Source: Mesorhizobium sp. AR02 (GTDB lineage Bacteria; Pseudomonadota; Alphaproteobacteria; Rhizobiales; Rhizobiaceae). Taken from it: DNA of 64,000 nt. Under the pieces are notes generated by a model. The model did not search any database. It worked only from the letters and a program-made list of their open reading frames with translations, and was not told where the DNA came from. The stretch lies in contig NZ_CP080531.1 in assembly GCF_024746835.1 (NCBI RefSeq), positions 3,926,001 to 3,990,000 on the forward strand. Reading direction: 5' to 3'. The position numbers and the translations under genes are program-made. Shown in pieces: positions 42,728 through 51,061 of the stretch. Positions within the stretch are counted from its first letter, which is position 1. Every line of letters starts with the position of its first letter.

Positions 42728-43836
42728 TCCGCGGCCTCCCGCTTCTCTTCGACCTTCGCGGGGTTTTCGCGGGCTTCGTACTCGGCACGCATACGGCGCA
42801 CGAGGTCGAGTTCGGCCTGGAAGTCGACATAGTGCGGCAGCTTCAGATGCTCGACGAAGCCGGTCGCCTGGACGTTGTCGGAATGCGAGATGACGAACTC
42901 CTCGTCCTGCGCCGCGGCGACAATGTCCTCGCCGAGCTCAGAGGCGCGCAGAGCCCGGTCGCACAGTGCCATGGCCATCGCCTTGCGCTCGCTCTGGCCG
43001 AAGACGAGGCCGTAGCCGCGGGTGAATTGCGGCGGCGCCTTGGCCGAGCCCTTGAATTGGTTGACCATCTGGCATTCGGTGACCCGCACAGTACCCAGGG
43101 GTGCTGCGAAGGGCAGTTCGGGAACGTCGAGTTCCAGCTCGACCTCGCCGATGCGGATTTCGCCGACGAAGGGATGGTTGCGGGCATAGCCGCGCTGGGT
43201 CGAATAGCCGAGCGCCAGGAGAAAACCCTCGTCGCCTCGCGATAGCGCCTGCAGGCGGATGTCGCGCGCCATCGGGAATTCCAGCGGCTCGCGGGTGATG
43301 TCGCCGGGGACATGGTCCTGCGGCATCTCGCCATCCGGCTCGATCAGGCCTTCGCGGGCAAGGATCGCCGAGACGCGCGGCATGGCTTGCGCTTCCGTCT
43401 CGCGCTGCAAGGGCTCGGCGACATCGGCGCCGGCGGCAAGTTCGGGGTCGAGCAGCCGGTGGGTGTAGTCGAAGGTCGGACCAAGCAACTGGCCGCCGGG
43501 CAGGTCCTTGTAGGTTGCCGACACGCGCCGCTCGACCCGCATCGCGCTGGTGTCGATGGCCTTGCTGTAGCCGAAGCGCGGCAGCGTGGTGCGATAAGCG
43601 CGCACCAGGAAGATCGCCTCGATCATATCGCCGCGCGCCTGGACGATGGCGAGCGCGGCGAGTTCACGGTCGTAGAGCGAGCCTTCGCTCATCACCCGGT
43701 CGACGCCGAGCGCCAGCTGCTCGACGATCTGGTCGAGGCGCAGCGCCGGCACCGAACGGTCGCCGCGCCGGCGGTCGGCGAGCAGGCTGTGGGCATTGGC
43801 GATTGCGGCTTCGCCGCCTTTTACCGCGACATACAT
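42724..43836 (-). CDS. phnI: C-P lyase core subunit PhnI
   Basis: 370 residues. PhnI, with PhnG, PhnH and PhnL, replaces adenine of MgATP by the phosphonate to give ribose 1-phosphonate 5-triphosphate. It opens MYVAVKGGEAAIANAHSLLAD and contains the family blocks GYSKAIDTSAMRVERR, LGYSTQRGYARNHPFVGEIR and ISHSDNVQATGFVEHLKLPHYVDFQAEL with the HYVDFQAELDLVR C-terminus. The start at 43836 is two bases from the phnH stop. Confidence 0.96.
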   Translation of the reverse strand: MYVAVKGGEAAIANAHSLLADRRRGDRSVPALRLDQIVEQLALGVDRVMSEGSLYDRELAALAIVQARGDMIEAIFLVRAYRTTLPRFGYSKAIDTSAMRVERRVSATYKDLPGGQLLGPTFDYTHRLLDPELAAGADVAEPLQRETEAQAMPRVSAILAREGLIEPDGEMPQDHVPGDITREPLEFPMARDIRLQALSRGDEGFLLALGYSTQRGYARNHPFVGEIRIGEVELELDVPELPFAAPLGTVRVTECQMVNQFKGSAKAPPQFTRGYGLVFGQSERKAMAMALCDRALRASELGEDIVAAAQDEEFVISHSDNVQATGFVEHLKLPHYVDFQAELDLVRRMRAEYEARENPAKVEEKREAAE

Positions 43837-43838
43837 CT

Positions 43839-44450
43839 TCAAGCCTCCATCGTCTTGATGCGCGTCGTGCGCGGCAGGCAGGCTATGCCCTCGGCGGTGG
43901 CGAGGATGATGTCGACGCCGCGTGGAAAGCGCTTGGTGTTCTGCTTCCACTGCTCGATGAAATGACGCGGCATCTGCGCCGGCGCGATGGTGGCGCTGGT
44001 TTCGATGCCGGGACCTTCGAGCAACAGTGGAGCGCCCGAGGTGAGGTCGCTGACCTGGAGGATCAGGGTGGTCGACCGGTCGGGATAATCCTGCGTGCCC
44101 TGCGAAAAGCCGTCGAGCGCCATCATCTCGGCCGGCGTGGCGACAAAGGCGAAATGCGCATCGGCGGGGGTGTTGGCGAGCGGCGCGCCGGTGTGGAAAC
44201 CAAGCCAGGAGCCGATCGCGGCGGAGGCGTGCAGGGCCGGGTCGAGCCAGAGCGGCGTGTCGTTGTCGCACAGCGCCAGCGCCACGGCGCCTGCGGTTGC
44301 CGAGAGCGGCGCCGGTGGACGGGCCAGGGCCGGCAAGGGCTGCACGCTGCCAGGCCGCGCCATCGCGTCCATGACCGCGCGGAACACGGTCTGGGCGTTG
44401 AACACCGGATCGGCGAAGCCGCCCTCGATCGATTGCGCTGCGATATCCAT
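43839..44450 (-). CDS. phnH: C-P lyase core subunit PhnH
   Basis: 203 residues. Starts GGFADPVFNAQTVFRAVMDAMARPG, the conserved PhnH opening (residues about 10-34), with LALCDNDTPLWLD, LGFHTGA and LLEGPGIE blocks later. Start ATG overlaps the phnG stop by one base. It is the homodimeric structural subunit linking PhnG and PhnI in the core complex. Confidence 0.95.
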   Translation of the reverse strand: MDIAAQSIEGGFADPVFNAQTVFRAVMDAMARPGSVQPLPALARPPAPLSATAGAVALALCDNDTPLWLDPALHASAAIGSWLGFHTGAPLANTPADAHFAFVATPAEMMALDGFSQGTQDYPDRSTTLILQVSDLTSGAPLLLEGPGIETSATIAPAQMPRHFIEQWKQNTKRFPRGVDIILATAEGIACLPRTTRIKTMEA

Positions 44451-44911
44451 CAGTCTTCTCCGCGAACCATGGTGAAGAAATCCACCTTCGTTGCTGCCGT
44501 CTCGGCGCGGCGTTTTTCATGGGCGGTCGTCAAGGCCGACCTCAAAGGCGCGATCAGCCTGGTCTCGACCTCGGCGCGGCGGGCAGGGTCCTGCCACAGC
44601 GCGTCGGCGATTGCCGCCAGCTTTGCCTTCTGCTTGTCGCGGCCAAGCGCGTAGCAGTGGCCGACCTGTCCGGACGGCAGCCGGACAGTGGCGCGGGTGA
44701 CGGTCGCCTCGCCGACATTGAACGGCGCGCCGCCGCCGCCGATGCGACCGCGCAGCGTCACCAGGCCGGTCTCGGGACCGCGCAGCAGCTCGGCTTGTGA
44801 AGGCAGGCCGGCCTCGTTCCAGAGCCGGACGATGTCGTCGCCGCTCGATTGCGCCAGCGTCGCCATGGCGGCCTTGCGTTCGGCCTGGTCGCGGGCTTCC
44901 TGTCCTCGCAT
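44450..44911 (-). CDS. phnG: C-P lyase core subunit PhnG
   Basis: 153 residues from the ATG at 44911 (an ATG at 44920 abuts the AAAGAGGA box). Family blocks: RKAAMATLAQSSGDDIVRLW, GPETGLVTLRGRIGGGGAPFNVGEATVTRA and GHCYALGRDKQKAKLAAIADAL, the last being a strong PhnG hallmark. First gene of the C-P lyase operon, divergent from phnF across a short region with a 20-base palindrome. Confidence 0.94.
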   Translation of the reverse strand: MRGQEARDQAERKAAMATLAQSSGDDIVRLWNEAGLPSQAELLRGPETGLVTLRGRIGGGGAPFNVGEATVTRATVRLPSGQVGHCYALGRDKQKAKLAAIADALWQDPARRAEVETRLIAPLRSALTTAHEKRRAETAATKVDFFTMVRGED

Positions 44912-44935
44912 CGGCTGCATTCCTCTTTGCTAAAT

Positions 44936-44955
44936 TTGTCTATTGATATAGACAA
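44936..44955. promoter_or_regulatory. PhnF-type operator between phnF and phnG
   Basis: TTGTCTAT-TGAT-ATAGACAA, perfect 8-base arms, followed by further AT-rich half-site-like sequence (TATACAAATTATAC). HutC/PhnF-type GntR proteins bind short palindromes with GTxTAxAC-like cores; this one lies 25-44 bases upstream of phnG and in the divergent gap to phnF. Confidence 0.7.
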
Positions 44956-45031
44956 CTATACAAATTATACATATTACCTAACGCGAGTCCATGACGGGTG
45001 GATGACATCTGATGGAAGGCGGGGGCAATCC

Positions 45032-45781
45032 ATGATCAGGCGACAGGAAGCCGACAGCATCGAGCGGCGCAGCGGCGTGTCGCTGTGGCGGCAGATCGCC
45101 GACAGGATCCTGCAGGCGATCGCAGCCGGCGATTTCGCCGAGAATGCCGCGCTGCCGCCGGAGGTGGCGCTGGCCGAGCGCTACGGCGTCAACCGCCACA
45201 CCGTGCGCAGCGCCATATCGGCGCTTGTGCAGGAAGGGGTGCTGCGGGCCGAGCAGGGACGCGGCACCTTCGTGCTGTCACGCAAGCGGCTGTCCTATCC
45301 GATCGGTGCGCGCACACGGTTTTCGACCGGCCTGCAAGGGCAGACGTCGGAACGGCATATCGTCTTGCTCTCTTCCTCAGTCGAGCCGGCCAGCCAGCGC
45401 GTCGCTGAGGGGCTTGGGCTGGCCAGGGGCGCTGAGGTGATCAGGTTAGAGACACGCGGCGAAGCCGACGGACGGCCTGTGTCGCGCGCTGCCGGCTGGT
45501 TCGAGGCCAGGCGCTTTGCCGGCATCGACAAGGCGATGGCGCAGACCGGGTCGATCACCGCGTCGCTGGCCCGTTTCGGCATCGACGATTATCTCCGGCA
45601 ATCGACCGTGCTGTCGGCGCGCCACGCCGATGCGGCCGACCTTGCCGATCTCGATCTGCAGCCAGGCGCCATCGTGCTGGTCACGGTGGCTGTCAACGTC
45701 ACGCCGGACGGCCAACCGATCCAGTTTTCGGAGTCGCGCTTTCCGGCCGAACGGGTGGAGCTGAAGCTGTCGGCGCTGTAG
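45032..45781 (+). CDS. phnF: Phosphonate operon GntR regulator PhnF
   Basis: 249 residues of the HutC-type GntR subfamily. Winged helix in residues 12-75 (VSLWRQIADRILQAIAAGDF, LPPEVALAERYGVNRHTVRSAI, GTFVLSRKRLSYPIG) followed by a UTRA ligand domain. PhnF in other bacteria represses phosphonate genes. The ATG at 45032 follows AAGGCGGGGG. It is divergent from phnGHIJ and next to a perfect palindrome, so it likely represses the C-P lyase operon. Confidence 0.92.
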   Translation: MIRRQEADSIERRSGVSLWRQIADRILQAIAAGDFAENAALPPEVALAERYGVNRHTVRSAISALVQEGVLRAEQGRGTFVLSRKRLSYPIGARTRFSTGLQGQTSERHIVLLSSSVEPASQRVAEGLGLARGAEVIRLETRGEADGRPVSRAAGWFEARRFAGIDKAMAQTGSITASLARFGIDDYLRQSTVLSARHADAADLADLDLQPGAIVLVTVAVNVTPDGQPIQFSESRFPAERVELKLSAL

Positions 45782-45838
45782 GGCGACGGGAGAAGCAGGG
45801 AGTCTGGTTGAGGGCGTTGGCTGCAACAGGCTCGCACC

Positions 45839-45904
45839 CTTCCTCTACCCCGTCGATCGGGGGAGAGTTGGCTCGGCGAAGCCGAGACGGAGTGGGGGTC
45901 GACC
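45839..45904. repeat. Mosaic palindromic element (fourth family), short copy
   Basis: Contains CTACCCCGTCGATCGGGGGAG, CTCGGCGAAGCCGAG and the end sequence GACGGAGTGGGGGTCGACC, all shared with the element at 32781-32975. It lies between convergent phnF and the alcohol dehydrogenase gene. Confidence 0.7.
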
Positions 45905-45952
45905 TGAGCGGGGCGTCGTCAATTCGGGCCGGGTTCACCGCCTGCCATGTTA

Positions 45953-46969
45953 TCACCCCACCTCGATCACAGCCTTGATCAGGCCGGACTTCTCATGCGC
46001 CCAGCGGGCGAGGTCGCGCGGCGTATCGGCAAGCGTCGTGCGGTGGGTAACGAGCTTGGCCAATGGCACGGCGCCGTTGCGGATCGAGGCGGCGACATGA
46101 TCGAAGTCGGCATGCAGCGCATTGCGGCTGCCGATCAATGTCATTTCGCGCTTGTGGAATTCCGGGTCGGAAAAGGCGATGTCGTCCTTGACGACGCTGA
46201 CCAGCACCAATGTCCCGCCATGGGCGACATGAGCGAAGGCCGACTGCACCGACTGGGTGTTGCCGGTGGCGTCGAAGACGACATCGAAGCCTTCGCCTGA
46301 TGTCGCCTGCCTGACCAGATCCGGCACCGCGCCGCGTGAGCCGTCGAGGGTCCGGAAGCCGAGTTCGTTTGCGGCGAAAGCGAGCCTTTCACTGCTCATG
46401 TCGAGCAGCGTCACGTCGAGCCCGGCGATGCGGGCGAAGATGGCAGTGCCGAGGCCGATCGGGCCGGCGCCGACGACCAGCGTGCGGGCACCGGACTCGC
46501 CCCGCGCGCGCCGCACGGCATGCGCGCCGATGGCCAGGAATTCGACGGCGGCGGCATCGGCCAACGACAGGCCGTTTGCCGGATAAAGATTCTGCGCCGG
46601 CACCAGGATGCGTTCGCACATGGCGCCGTCGCGATGGACGCCGAGCACCTCGATCCTGACGCAGCAATTCGGCTTGCCGTGCCGGCAGGCGATGCATTTG
46701 CCGCAGCAGAGATACGGGTTGATGACGACCGGCTCGCCAATGGCAAGGTCGACACCGTCACCGGTCTCGACAATCGTTCCCGACACTTCGTGGCCCATGA
46801 TGCGGGGATAGGCGAGGAACGGGTGCTTGCCCTCGAAAATGTGGTAGTCGGTGCCGCAGATGCCGACATGGCTGACCGCCACCAGCGCCCAGCCGGCAGG
46901 TGGTGCGCCCGGTGCGGTGCGGTCTTCCAGGACAAGGTCGTCGGGTGAGCGGCAGACGACGGCTTTCAT
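45953..46969 (-). CDS. Zinc-dependent alcohol dehydrogenase (sugar-acid/polyol type)
   Basis: 338 residues, MDR family. Catalytic zinc ligands in GICGTDYH and MGHEVSG; structural zinc Cys-rich loop CCGKCIACRHGKPNCC; Rossmann motif VGAGPIGLGTAIFARIAG. It resembles L-galactonate 5-dehydrogenase/L-idonate or threonine dehydrogenase-type enzymes. It is the last gene of the operon with an RbsABC-type transporter, separated from the permease by an intrinsic terminator. With the UxaA-family dehydratase and aldose dehydrogenase upstream, it likely oxidises a sugar acid such as L-galactonate or a keto-deoxy intermediate. Exact substrate inferred only. Confidence 0.85.
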   Translation of the reverse strand: MKAVVCRSPDDLVLEDRTAPGAPPAGWALVAVSHVGICGTDYHIFEGKHPFLAYPRIMGHEVSGTIVETGDGVDLAIGEPVVINPYLCCGKCIACRHGKPNCCVRIEVLGVHRDGAMCERILVPAQNLYPANGLSLADAAAVEFLAIGAHAVRRARGESGARTLVVGAGPIGLGTAIFARIAGLDVTLLDMSSERLAFAANELGFRTLDGSRGAVPDLVRQATSGEGFDVVFDATGNTQSVQSAFAHVAHGGTLVLVSVVKDDIAFSDPEFHKREMTLIGSRNALHADFDHVAASIRNGAVPLAKLVTHRTTLADTPRDLARWAHEKSGLIKAVIEVG

Positions 46970-46992
46970 GCTTCAATCCAGTCAGGGTTTAT

Positions 46993-47025
46993 AAAAACGC
47001 CGGCCCGTTTCATGGCGGGCCGGCG
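46993..47025 (-). terminator. Intrinsic terminator
   Basis: On the minus strand CGCCGGCCCG and CGGGCCGGCG (plus-strand 47016-47025 and 46998-47007) pair around an 8-base loop and are followed by TTTTTAT. It lies after the permease gene and before the dehydrogenase gene on the same strand, so it should reduce read-through into the latter. Confidence 0.85.
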
Positions 47026-47042
47026 ATCGGTCTTGGTGGTGA

Positions 47043-48011
47043 TCACTTGCCGCCGCGGCGGCGCAGGCCGTCGAAATAGACGATGACGATGATCAGCACG
47101 CCGGTGATGATGCGCTGCCAGAAGGCGTTGACGTTGAGCAGGTTGGCGCCGTTGTTGATGGTGGCGAGAATGAAGGCGCCTAGCAGCGGGCCGTGCACCG
47201 AGCCGACCGCGCCGAACAGCGAGGTGCCGCCGATCACCGAGGACGCGATCGCCTGCAGTTCCCAGCCCTCGGCCTGGGTCGGGTTGCCGATGCCGATGCG
47301 CGAGGCCAAGAGCACGCCGACAAAGGCCGCGCACAGGCCAGACAGCGTGTAGGCCATGTAGATGGTGCGCTGGACATTGACGCCGGACAGGCGCGAGGCT
47401 TCGGCGTTGGAGCCGACCGAGAACAGGTAGCGGCCCCAACGGCTGTGATGCAGGAAGATATAGGCCGGAATGCCGACCAGGATCACCATCCAGAACAAAT
47501 TGGGCACGCCGAGGAAGGAGTTGCGCGAGAACTCCTGGAAGGCATCGTTGTTGATCGAGATCGAGTTGCCGTTGGTCATCAGAAGGCCGATGCCGCGCAG
47601 CGACGTCAGCGTCGCCAGCGTGATGATGAAGGGCGGCAGCCCCATCTTGACGATGCCAAAACCATGGAACAGGCCGATGGCGACGCCGACCAGCAAGGTG
47701 AGGAGGATGGCGAGGAAGACGGGCACGCCGGCATTGATCAGCATCGCGGCAATGACGGTGGCAAAGCCGACCACGGCGCCGACGGACAGATCGATCCCGC
47801 CGGTGATGATGACGAAGGTCTGGCCGACCGCCAGGATGGCGATCATCGAACCCTGACGCAAAAGGTTCGAGATGTTGTTGGCCGAGGCGAAGCTCGATGT
47901 CGACAGCGACAGGATGACCCACAGCAGCACCAGCAGAGCCAGCAGCGTCAGCCCGAACAGGGCGTTGTAGTTGCGCTTGGGTTTTTCGGCAGGAATCGCC
48001 TCGGTGCTCAT
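47043..48011 (-). CDS. Sugar ABC transporter permease (RbsC-like)
   Basis: 322 residues, BPD_transp_2 family, 8-10 hydrophobic helices. Loops GSNAEASRLSGVNVQRTIYM (ATPase contact) and ASSVIGGTSLFGAVGSVHGPLLGA are family hallmarks. ATG at 48011 overlaps the ATPase stop by 4 bases. Works with the ATPase and binding protein directly upstream in the operon. Confidence 0.92.
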   Translation of the reverse strand: MSTEAIPAEKPKRNYNALFGLTLLALLVLLWVILSLSTSSFASANNISNLLRQGSMIAILAVGQTFVIITGGIDLSVGAVVGFATVIAAMLINAGVPVFLAILLTLLVGVAIGLFHGFGIVKMGLPPFIITLATLTSLRGIGLLMTNGNSISINNDAFQEFSRNSFLGVPNLFWMVILVGIPAYIFLHHSRWGRYLFSVGSNAEASRLSGVNVQRTIYMAYTLSGLCAAFVGVLLASRIGIGNPTQAEGWELQAIASSVIGGTSLFGAVGSVHGPLLGAFILATINNGANLLNVNAFWQRIITGVLIIVIVYFDGLRRRGGK

Positions 48012-49561
48012 GTCTTTCCTCCCAGCTTTTCTTGTCTCTCGGCGAGCGCCTGTGTGAGAATTTCCTCGTGATCGGCGGTGCGGAACCCGTGTGTCGCCAC
48101 CAGCTTGCCGCGGCGGAACACATGCAGCGTGTCGGCCAGCTCATAGACTTCCGGCAGATAGGACGAGATCAGGATGATGCCGGCGCCCTTCGACAACAGC
48201 GCGCCGAACAGGCGGTAGATCTCGGCCTTGGTGCCGACATCGACGCCGACCGTCGGCTCGTCGAAGATGAACAGCTTGGCGCCGTGCGCCAGCCATTTGC
48301 CGATGACGATCTTCTGCTGGTTGCCGCCCGACAGGCTCGAGGCCAGCGCATTGCGTGTCGGCGTCTTGATGCGGAGATCGGCGATCTGGCGATCAGCCTG
48401 GGTCTTTTCCTGCGCGCCGGAGATCAACAGATTGTTGGAGATGCGCTTGTAGATCGGCAGGTTGAGATTGAGCCCGACCGGCAAATTGAGGCAGAGGCCT
48501 TGGTCGCGGCGGCTTTCCGGCGCCAGCGCCATGCCGAGCTTGATCGCGTCATGTTCGGAATTGATCTGAACCGGCTTACCCTCCCACAGGATCTGGCCAG
48601 CCGACTTCTTGTGACGCCCATAGAGTGTGGTGACGAACTCGCTGCGTCCGGCGCCGATCAGCCCGTAAAGCCCGACGATCTCGCCGGCGCGGACTGTCAT
48701 CGAGACATTTTCGAAGCCCTTGCCCGACAGGTTCCTGGTCTCGACGATGGCAGCGCCAGGGGTGAAATGTTCCTTGTGGTAGACCTGCTCGATCGAGCGG
48801 TTGATCATCAGCTTGACCAGTTCGGCGTCGTTGGTCTCACTGATGTTCCTGGTGCCGACCAGCGTGCCGTCGCGCAGCACGGAGACGCGATCGGCCAGCT
48901 CGAAGACTTCCTCCATGCGATGGCTGATGTAGATGATGGTCACGCCTTCGGACTTCAGCCGGCGGATCAGGGTGAAGAGCTGGTCGGCCTCCTTGCGGGT
49001 AAGGTAGGCGGTCGGCTCATCGAAGATCAGGAATTTGGTGCCGCGCACAGTGGCGCGGGCGGCGGCGATCAGTTGCTGTTGGCCGATGGTGAGGTCGCCG
49101 AGCACAACATGTGCCGGCAGGTCGAAGCCGAGATCGTCGATGATCTTCTGCGCTCCCTTGACCATGGCGCGCTGCTGCAGGATGCCGAAACGCGAATTCT
49201 CCTCGCCAAGGAACATGTTGGCGGCGACGGTCAAATGACGGCAGAGCACGACTTCCTGATGCACGGCGTTGATGCCGAGCGCCATCGCCTCATGCGGGGT
49301 CGCCAGCGGCGCAGGTTTGCCTTCCCAGACGACCTGGCCGGAGGTGCGCGGCATGACGCCGGTCAGAAGTTTGATCAGGGTGGATTTGCCCGCACCGTTC
49401 TCGCCGACAATGGCGTGGATTTCGCCGGCCTTAAAAGCCAGCGTCACCGGCTTCAGCGCATGGGTGCCGGGATATTTCTTCTCGAGGCCGCGCAGTTCGA
49501 GGATCGTTCTGCCTGGCTCCAGCACGGGGGCAGGGTGCAGGTCTTGCGCCGTCGATGTCAT
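48008..49561 (-). CDS. Sugar ABC transporter ATP-binding protein (RbsA-like, two domains)
   Basis: 517 residues with two nucleotide-binding domains. N-terminal: Walker A GENGAGKST, signature LTIGQQQLIAAARA (a diverged form), Walker B FLIFDEPTAYLT. C-terminal: a diverged Walker A region (GLIGAGRSEFVTTLYGR), signature LSGGNQQKIVIGKWL, Walker B LFIFDEPTVGVDVG. This asymmetry is usual for RbsA/MglA/AraG proteins. Start at 49561 after GGAGGA; an upstream in-frame ATG at 49609 adds a non-conserved leader. Confidence 0.93.
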   Translation of the reverse strand: MTSTAQDLHPAPVLEPGRTILELRGLEKKYPGTHALKPVTLAFKAGEIHAIVGENGAGKSTLIKLLTGVMPRTSGQVVWEGKPAPLATPHEAMALGINAVHQEVVLCRHLTVAANMFLGEENSRFGILQQRAMVKGAQKIIDDLGFDLPAHVVLGDLTIGQQQLIAAARATVRGTKFLIFDEPTAYLTRKEADQLFTLIRRLKSEGVTIIYISHRMEEVFELADRVSVLRDGTLVGTRNISETNDAELVKLMINRSIEQVYHKEHFTPGAAIVETRNLSGKGFENVSMTVRAGEIVGLYGLIGAGRSEFVTTLYGRHKKSAGQILWEGKPVQINSEHDAIKLGMALAPESRRDQGLCLNLPVGLNLNLPIYKRISNNLLISGAQEKTQADRQIADLRIKTPTRNALASSLSGGNQQKIVIGKWLAHGAKLFIFDEPTVGVDVGTKAEIYRLFGALLSKGAGIILISSYLPEVYELADTLHVFRRGKLVATHGFRTADHEEILTQALAERQEKLGGKT

Positions 49562-49680
49562 GACAATCCTCCCAGATTGGCCTCCCAGATTGGTCTCACG
49601 ATCTGGCACGCGGCGAGGCTTTGAAATGCCCGCAAGAGCAACCTAGCCCAGGCTGGCGGATTTCCAAGCGATATGGCTGT

Positions 49681-49709
49681 CGTTTCCGGGGCACGGGGCC
49701 CCGGAAACG
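49681..49709. other. Stem-loop after binding-protein gene
   Basis: CGTTTCCGGGGC (49681-49692) and GCCCCGGAAACG (49698-49709) form a perfect 12-bp stem with a 5-base loop, between the binding-protein stop (49729) and the ATPase start (49561). No T-run, so more likely an mRNA-stabilising or processing hairpin than a full terminator. Confidence 0.7.
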
Positions 49710-49728
49710 AGTGCGGCTATGCCGGGGC

Positions 49729-50724
49729 TCAGTTGAGCTTCGGGTTGAGCAGCGCGTCGATCTTGGGTTCCTTCATATTGGCTTTGGTGACGAGGTTGGC
49801 ACCGGTGTCGACATTGGCCTCGACCTTCTCGCCCTTCGAAGCGGCGAGCGCGGTCTTGATGCCGTCATAGCCCATCCGATAGGGATCCTGGACGACGAGG
49901 CCTGAGATGACGCCGTCATTCAGGAACTTGATCAGCTTCTCGTCGCTGTCGAAGCCGATCAGCCCGACTTTGCCGGCAAGCTTGTTCTCGGCGATCGCCT
50001 GACCGACGCCCTGCGCCATGATCAGGTTGGAGGCGAAGATGCCCTTCAGGTCCGGATTGGCGGTGATCAGGTCGGTCGCTATGTTGAGGCCGGTGGTGGC
50101 CTGGCCGTCGGCATATTTGTCGGCGACCAGTTCGAGGCCAGGATATTTGGCCTTGAGCTGTTCCTTGAAGCCCTGGGCGCGCTGCTCGAGCGAGCCGGCG
50201 CCGGGCAGTGCGGTGATCAGGGCAACCTTGCCTTCGACCTTGCCGCCATTGGCCGCACCGATGGCCGCTGCAAGACCATCCGCGGCGACGCGGCCGCCCT
50301 GGACGTTGTCGGTGGTCAGGAACGAGGTGAAGGCCTTGGAGTCGGCGCTGGAGTCGATGCCGATCACCTTGACCTTGCTTGCTGCCTCGTCGATCGGCTT
50401 GCCGAGCGCCTTGGCTTCGGTCGGCGCGATGACGACGGCGGCCGGGTTGCCAGCGACGGCGTTCTCGAGGATGGAGATCTGGCCGTTGACGTCGGTTTCA
50501 GCCTGGGCGCCGAGCTCCGGTACGTTGACGCCGAGATCCTTGCCGGCCTTGCGGGCACCGGCGAGCACGATCTGCCAGTAGAAGGACGTGGTGTCCTTGA
50601 CGATGATCGGAATGGTCACGTCCGCCGCCGAAACCGGCGCCGAATGCATGACGCCGGCGAGCATCGAAGCTGCTGCCAGCGCCATCACGGCGCGGCGGTT
50701 GAGAATGCTGGTCACAAATTTCAT
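49729..50724 (-). CDS. Sugar ABC transporter substrate-binding protein (RbsB-like)
   Basis: 331 residues, Peripla_BP_4 family, signal peptide ending PVSAADV. Typical blocks: KDTTSFYWQIVLAGARKAGKDLGV, NAVAGNPAAVVIAPTEAKAL, VKVIGIDSSADSKAFTSFLTTDN, IFASNLIMAQGVGQAI and GLVVQDPYRMGYDGI. Ribosome-binding sequence GGGAGGAATCC-like before ATG 50724. First gene of the transporter part; upstream lies a 28-base palindrome. Binds a monosaccharide or sugar-like compound; the neighbouring enzymes suggest an aldose such as L-galactose, L-fucose or L-arabinose type. Confidence 0.92.
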   Translation of the reverse strand: MKFVTSILNRRAVMALAAASMLAGVMHSAPVSAADVTIPIIVKDTTSFYWQIVLAGARKAGKDLGVNVPELGAQAETDVNGQISILENAVAGNPAAVVIAPTEAKALGKPIDEAASKVKVIGIDSSADSKAFTSFLTTDNVQGGRVAADGLAAAIGAANGGKVEGKVALITALPGAGSLEQRAQGFKEQLKAKYPGLELVADKYADGQATTGLNIATDLITANPDLKGIFASNLIMAQGVGQAIAENKLAGKVGLIGFDSDEKLIKFLNDGVISGLVVQDPYRMGYDGIKTALAASKGEKVEANVDTGANLVTKANMKEPKIDALLNPKLN

Positions 50725-51061
50725 TAGGATTCCTCCCTAAGTCGCCCGGTGAACGTTACGGAAGCTCGGTTCGGATAGGCGCGGCCCAAACAGAACTTTA
50801 TCAATAAAAAACATTTACGCTGTTTTGATAGTGCATCGATCTGGACGATGCAAGCGGTGTTTCGCGCCTGACCTGCCCTCGCAGGCGGAGACACATTCAC
50901 GCGCCGCTCCTCCCTGGACGCAGCCAAACGCTCCCGTTCCGTTCAGTGAACACATGGAATATTAATTCCATGTGTTAGTCAATATGGAACATCCGTTCTT
51001 TCTGTGGGGTCGCGGGTTTGTGAAGTCGGGACCTCCACAAACCATGTCGGCATGGCCGGCT
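50725..51061. other. Upstream region of RbsABC-type operon
   Basis: 337 bases between the aldo/keto reductase stop and the binding-protein start, relatively AT-rich around 50790-50840 and 50945-50990. It contains a 28-base palindrome (50949-50976) and no visible gene. Confidence 0.7.
50949..50976. promoter_or_regulatory. 28-base palindromic operator candidate
   Basis: AACACATGGAAT-ATTA-ATTCCATGTGTT: perfect 12-base arms with a 4-base centre, about 225-250 bases upstream of the binding-protein start, with an extra ATGGAA half-site at 50984-50989. Symmetry and AT-rich centre suggest a regulator site rather than a terminator. The regulator may be the GntR protein at 53885-54787. Confidence 0.6.

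Noticed and set aside
44912..45031. Pho box upstream of phnG
   Set aside because: No CTGTCAT-like half-site pair at an 11-base period was found; the region is dominated by the TTGTCTAT palindrome instead.
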